In this document: piece after piece, positions 61,385-64,000 of the stretch
Numbering within the stretch: the stretch's first letter is position 1
How the letters are laid out: each line of letters opens with the position of its first letter
NCBI GenBank assembly: GCA_965371445.1
Contig: CBDUYN010000026.1
Span: forward strand, 1-64,000
Direction of reading: 5' to 3'
Source: DASWIG01 sp965371445
GTDB taxonomy: Bacteria; Acidobacteriota; Thermoanaerobaculia; Multivoradales; J023
Length of the DNA stretch: 64,000 bases
Translations under genes and position numbers: made by a program
Notes under the pieces: generated by a model
The model's database searches: none
Told to the model about the DNA's origin: nothing
The model's input: the letters and a program-made list of their open reading frames with translations, nothing else

Positions 61385-62485
61385 CTACAGCCGGATCGGC
61401 ATGATGACGCAGACGTAGCGCTTGTCCTTCCCGCCGACGGGGTAGGCGACGCACTGCGAGTTCTCGTCCTTGAGCTCCAGGCGCACCTGCTCGGTGTCGG
61501 GGGTCGAGGAAAGAAACTGGCCCAGGTAGTCGGGATTGACCCCGAGGGCGATGTCAACCCCCTCGTAGTCGCACGTCACCTCTTCGGTCGCCTCACCGAG
61601 GTCGGGATTGGTGGCCGAGAAGACCATCTGGCCCGGCTGCAGCTCCAACTTGATCGCCCGCGAGCGGTCGCCGGTGAGTAGGCTCACGCGTTGGATCACG
61701 CCGGCGAGGAGCTTGCGGTCGAGGATCACGTGCTTGTCGTTGTCTTTCGAGATCACCCGTTCGTAGTCAGGAAAGGTCCCTTCGAGGATCCGGCAGATCA
61801 GCCGGCGCTCGCCGAGGGTGAAAGAGAGGTGGTGCTCGCTGCGGCGGAACTCCAGGTCGAGCTCGCTCTCGAAACGCATGAGCTCCTGGAGGGCTTTGCG
61901 CGGCACGAGCACACCCTCGGCCGCCTGGATGCCCTCGGCCTCCGCCTCGACGAGCGCCAGCCGGTGACCGTCGGTGGCGACCAGAGCCAGGGTATCAACC
62001 TGTTGTTGCAGGAGAGCCCCCGAGAGCTGGAACCGAGACTCCTCGGACGAGATGGCGTAGAAGACCTTGCCGATCATGCTGCGGAAGGTCTTGAAAGGCA
62101 ACTGCACGCTCTCCTCGTCGCCGAGCGTCGGCAGGGTGGGGAAGTCTTCCGCCGGCAGCCCGCGGACCTTGAAGCGGGACTTGCCGACCAGGATGGTCAG
62201 GACCCCTTCCGCCTCGATGCGAAACGTGACCTCCTCGCCCTCCGAGGCGCGGATGATCTCCAGGAGCTTCTTGGCCTGGATGGCGATGGCACCTTCTTCC
62301 TGGAGCTCTCCCTCGCAGGAGGAGGTGAGCGAGACCTCGAGGTCGGTGGCGGCGATCTCCAGGCGCTCGTCGGCAGCGCGCAGCAGGAGGTGCGAGAGCA
62401 CCGGGATCGTGGTCCGGCGCTCGACGATGCCTTGCATGGGAACGAGCTCGTTTAGGAGCTCGACACGATTCAAACGGATCTCCAT
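61385..62485 (-). CDS. dnaN: DNA polymerase III sliding clamp (beta)
   Basis: The 366-residue protein shows the three-fold clamp domains (MEIRLNRVELLNELVPMQGIVERRT, ESRFQLSGALLQQQ, RVSLLTGDRSRAIKLEL) and ends in the conserved YVCVIMPIRL. GAGGAG lies 6 nt upstream of the ATG. It is the first gene of the leftward train and diverges from dnaA across the origin-like spacer. Confidence 0.97.
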   Translation of the reverse strand: MEIRLNRVELLNELVPMQGIVERRTTIPVLSHLLLRAADERLEIAATDLEVSLTSSCEGELQEEGAIAIQAKKLLEIIRASEGEEVTFRIEAEGVLTILVGKSRFKVRGLPAEDFPTLPTLGDEESVQLPFKTFRSMIGKVFYAISSEESRFQLSGALLQQQVDTLALVATDGHRLALVEAEAEGIQAAEGVLVPRKALQELMRFESELDLEFRRSEHHLSFTLGERRLICRILEGTFPDYERVISKDNDKHVILDRKLLAGVIQRVSLLTGDRSRAIKLELQPGQMVFSATNPDLGEATEEVTCDYEGVDIALGVNPDYLGQFLSSTPDTEQVRLELKDENSQCVAYPVGGKDKRYVCVIMPIRL

Positions 62486-62984
62486 CGGTGACTCCTCATT
62501 CTATAGAGAGGGAAATTATCACAAGATAGTAGAGACTCACCGTAGACGCTGCGGAATTCCGGAAAGTCGGCTAAGTCCATATCCGTCAGCAACTTAGCTC
62601 TCCACGGTGGCTGTGGACGGGGTGTGGAAGGCTGTGGAGGGATTGTGGAGAAGGCGAGTTGGGCCGATTTCTCCGCAATCCCTCCGCAGCCGCTCCACAG
62701 CTTCCTCAGCAGCCTTCCCCGCAGCTTTTCCACAGGTCCACAGGTCCCGCATCTCCGGCGCCGCGGCCGTCCGAGCTCGGAAAGACGATTTTCGCCGCCT
62801 TTACGCCCTGGTGCTCGGCGAGGAAACGCGATAAAATCTCTCGCCTTGTCGCGATCGAAGCGACGCTCCATGACGCCATGACCCAAAATCTCTTTCCGGG
62901 CGGAATCGACGACAATGACCTCGCCCGGATCATGGGTTTTCCGCAATCTGCGGAAATCCTGTGGAATTCCTGCGGGGATTCTCG
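62486..62984. other. Putative chromosomal origin (oriC) between divergent dnaN and dnaA
   Basis: The ~500 bp spacer contains many DnaA-box-like hexamers. TGTGGA occurs at 62612, 62623, 62633 and 62644. On the other strand, TCCGCA is at 62672 and 62683 and TCCACA at 62694, 62729 and 62737. Close to dnaA, TGCGGA (62949), TGTGGA (62960) and TGCGGG (62971) are spaced 11 bp, and a palindrome spans 62938-62956. The best 9-mers are TGTGGAGAA (62644-62652) and TTTTCCACA (62726-62734), one mismatch from consensus. An AT-rich patch at about 62495-62537 could be the unwinding element. Confidence 0.85.
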
Positions 62985-64000
62985 ATGAAGAAGCTCCGCT
63001 GGGCGAACCTTCGCCGGCAGCTTGAGATCGAGCTCGATCCCGAAGAGTTCGTCACCTGGTTCGAGCCCCTCGTGGTGCACTCGGACGACGCGCGCCGGCT
63101 GGTGCTGAAAGCACCCAACGAGCACTTCGTCCACACCCTGGAGCAGAGCTACCGAGAGACGATCGACCGCTGCCTGGCGACGATTGAGGAGAACGGCCTC
63201 GAGGTGCTCTTCACGGTCGACTCCTCGACGAGCGAGCCGGCGGCGCCGGCGGCGGCGACCCGGCGCTTCGATCCGCGCTACAGCTTCGAGACCTTCGTCG
63301 TCGGCGCGTCGAACCAGTTCGCCCACGCCGCCGCCCTGGCGGTGGGCGAGAGCCGTCCCCACAGCTACAACCCGCTCTTCCTCTACGGCGGGGTCGGGTT
63401 GGGCAAGACCCACCTGATGCACGCCATCGGCGCCCGCATCCAGGAGCGGAGCCCCGAGCTCCGGCTCACCTACCTGCCTGCCGAGCAGTTCGTCAACGAG
63501 CTCATCAACTCGATCCGCTTCGACCGGATGCCGGCGTTTCGCGACCGCTACCGGACGATCGACGTTCTCTTGATCGACGACATCCAGTTCATCGCCAACA
63601 AGGAGAGGACCCAGGAGGAGTTTTTCCACACCTTCAACGCCCTCTACACGAGCCAGAAGCAGATCATCATCTCCTCGGACTCCCCGCCGCGCAACATCCC
63701 GACCCTGGAGGAGCGGCTGCGGAGCCGTTTCGAGTGGGGCCTCATTGCCGATATCCAGCCGCCGGAGCTCGAGACCAAGGTGGCGATCCTGCGGCGCAAG
63801 GCGGAGATCGCGGGGATCGACCTGCCCGACGACGTGGCTCTCTTCATCGCCGACCAGGTCAAGACCAACATCCGCGAGCTCGAGGGGCTCTTGAACCGGG
63901 TGGCCGCCTACGTCTCGCTCACCGGCCGGGCGCTCTCCCTAGAGCTCGCCAAGGACAACCTGCGCGACGTCCTACCGCCGGAGGGCCAGCGGATCACCGC
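62985..64000 (+). CDS. dnaA: Chromosomal replication initiator DnaA (3' end outside window)
   Basis: The ATG at 62985 (GGGGA six nt upstream) opens a frame that stays open to the end of the window; about 338 residues are visible. Domain I is RRQLEIELDPEEFVTWFEPL, and domain II is a short Pro/Ala linker. AAA+ domain III starts near residue 97 (FDPRYSFETFVVGASNQFAHAAA) with Walker A GGVGLGKTH (135-143), Walker B VLLIDDIQF, and SSDSPPRNIPTLEERLRSRF. Domain IV would lie beyond the window. It is transcribed away from dnaN. Confidence 0.97.
   Translation, partial: MKKLRWANLRRQLEIELDPEEFVTWFEPLVVHSDDARRLVLKAPNEHFVHTLEQSYRETIDRCLATIEENGLEVLFTVDSSTSEPAAPAAATRRFDPRYSFETFVVGASNQFAHAAALAVGESRPHSYNPLFLYGGVGLGKTHLMHAIGARIQERSPELRLTYLPAEQFVNELINSIRFDRMPAFRDRYRTIDVLLIDDIQFIANKERTQEEFFHTFNALYTSQKQIIISSDSPPRNIPTLEERLRSRFEWGLIADIQPPELETKVAILRRKAEIAGIDLPDDVALFIADQVKTNIRELEGLLNRVAAYVSLTGRALSLELAKDNLRDVLPPEGQRIT

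Noticed and set aside
62470..62946. Leftward ORF within the dnaA-dnaN spacer
   Set aside because: It covers DnaA-box arrays, has no domain, and its composition follows the palindromic DNA.

Overview
This 64 kb window is high-GC bacterial chromosome that carries the replication origin. The right end holds a partial dnaA reading rightward. A roughly 500 bp origin-like spacer separates it from dnaN-recF-gyrB-gyrA, which read leftward. The gene content suggests a Gram-negative, probably Acidobacteriota-like bacterium. This rests on MglA/MglB, TonB-ExbB-ExbD-ExbD, DUF4388 and MXAN_5187-like proteins, HRDVSPQN-type Ser/Thr kinases, carboxypeptidase-regulatory-repeat proteins and many TPR proteins. 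It is inference from gene content; no rRNA is present to confirm it.

Layout. Positions 1-2400 are a small accessory patch: the tail of a probable Rpn-like gene, a 5'-truncated nucleoside phosphorylase-family gene, an intact higBA toxin-antitoxin pair with a palindromic operator, and a second HigB/HigA pair whose toxin gene is frameshifted. Positions 2.4-21 kb hold regulation and envelope genes: an NtrC-type sigma-54 activator, TPR protein, membrane methyltransferase, secreted serine protease, TrkA/TrkH potassium uptake, a response regulator with a large multi-PAS/GAF histidine kinase, an OmpR-type regulator, and a leftward run of diguanylate cyclase, LysM/FecR protein and sensor Ser/Thr kinase. 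Positions 21-26.5 kb hold mglB-mglA-HTH/TPR followed by glmU and pcrA.

Positions 26.5-31.4 kb hold the most unusual locus. A textbook sigma-54 promoter with two upstream palindromes precedes a secreted protein with a cysteine-rich tail and a 1.2 kb-residue-scale exported repeat protein. Positions 31.4-38.3 kb run leftward: a Ser/Thr kinase fused to a degenerate receiver domain, a small coiled-coil protein, accD, folC, a DUF1640 protein and an ATP-grasp enzyme. Positions 38.4-44.5 kb run rightward: yebC-ruvC, then exbB-exbD-exbD-tonB, a DUF4388 protein and a TPR protein. Positions 44.5-49.8 kb hold ftsEX, a small helical protein, a sulfatase-superfamily protein, tRNA-Asn and a UMF1-type transporter.

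Positions 49.8-62.5 kb are a long leftward gene train starting at dnaN. After the replication genes it continues through an M20 peptidase, a CYTH protein, a sugar nucleotidyltransferase and a TPR protein, and ends in an exported protein that resembles FAM20-type secretory kinases. Two further themes recur. Intergenic palindromic repeats occur at 245-312, 5894-5943, 15190-15294 and 27515-27565. In the origin, DnaA-box-like hexamers are spaced one helical turn (10-11 bp) apart.
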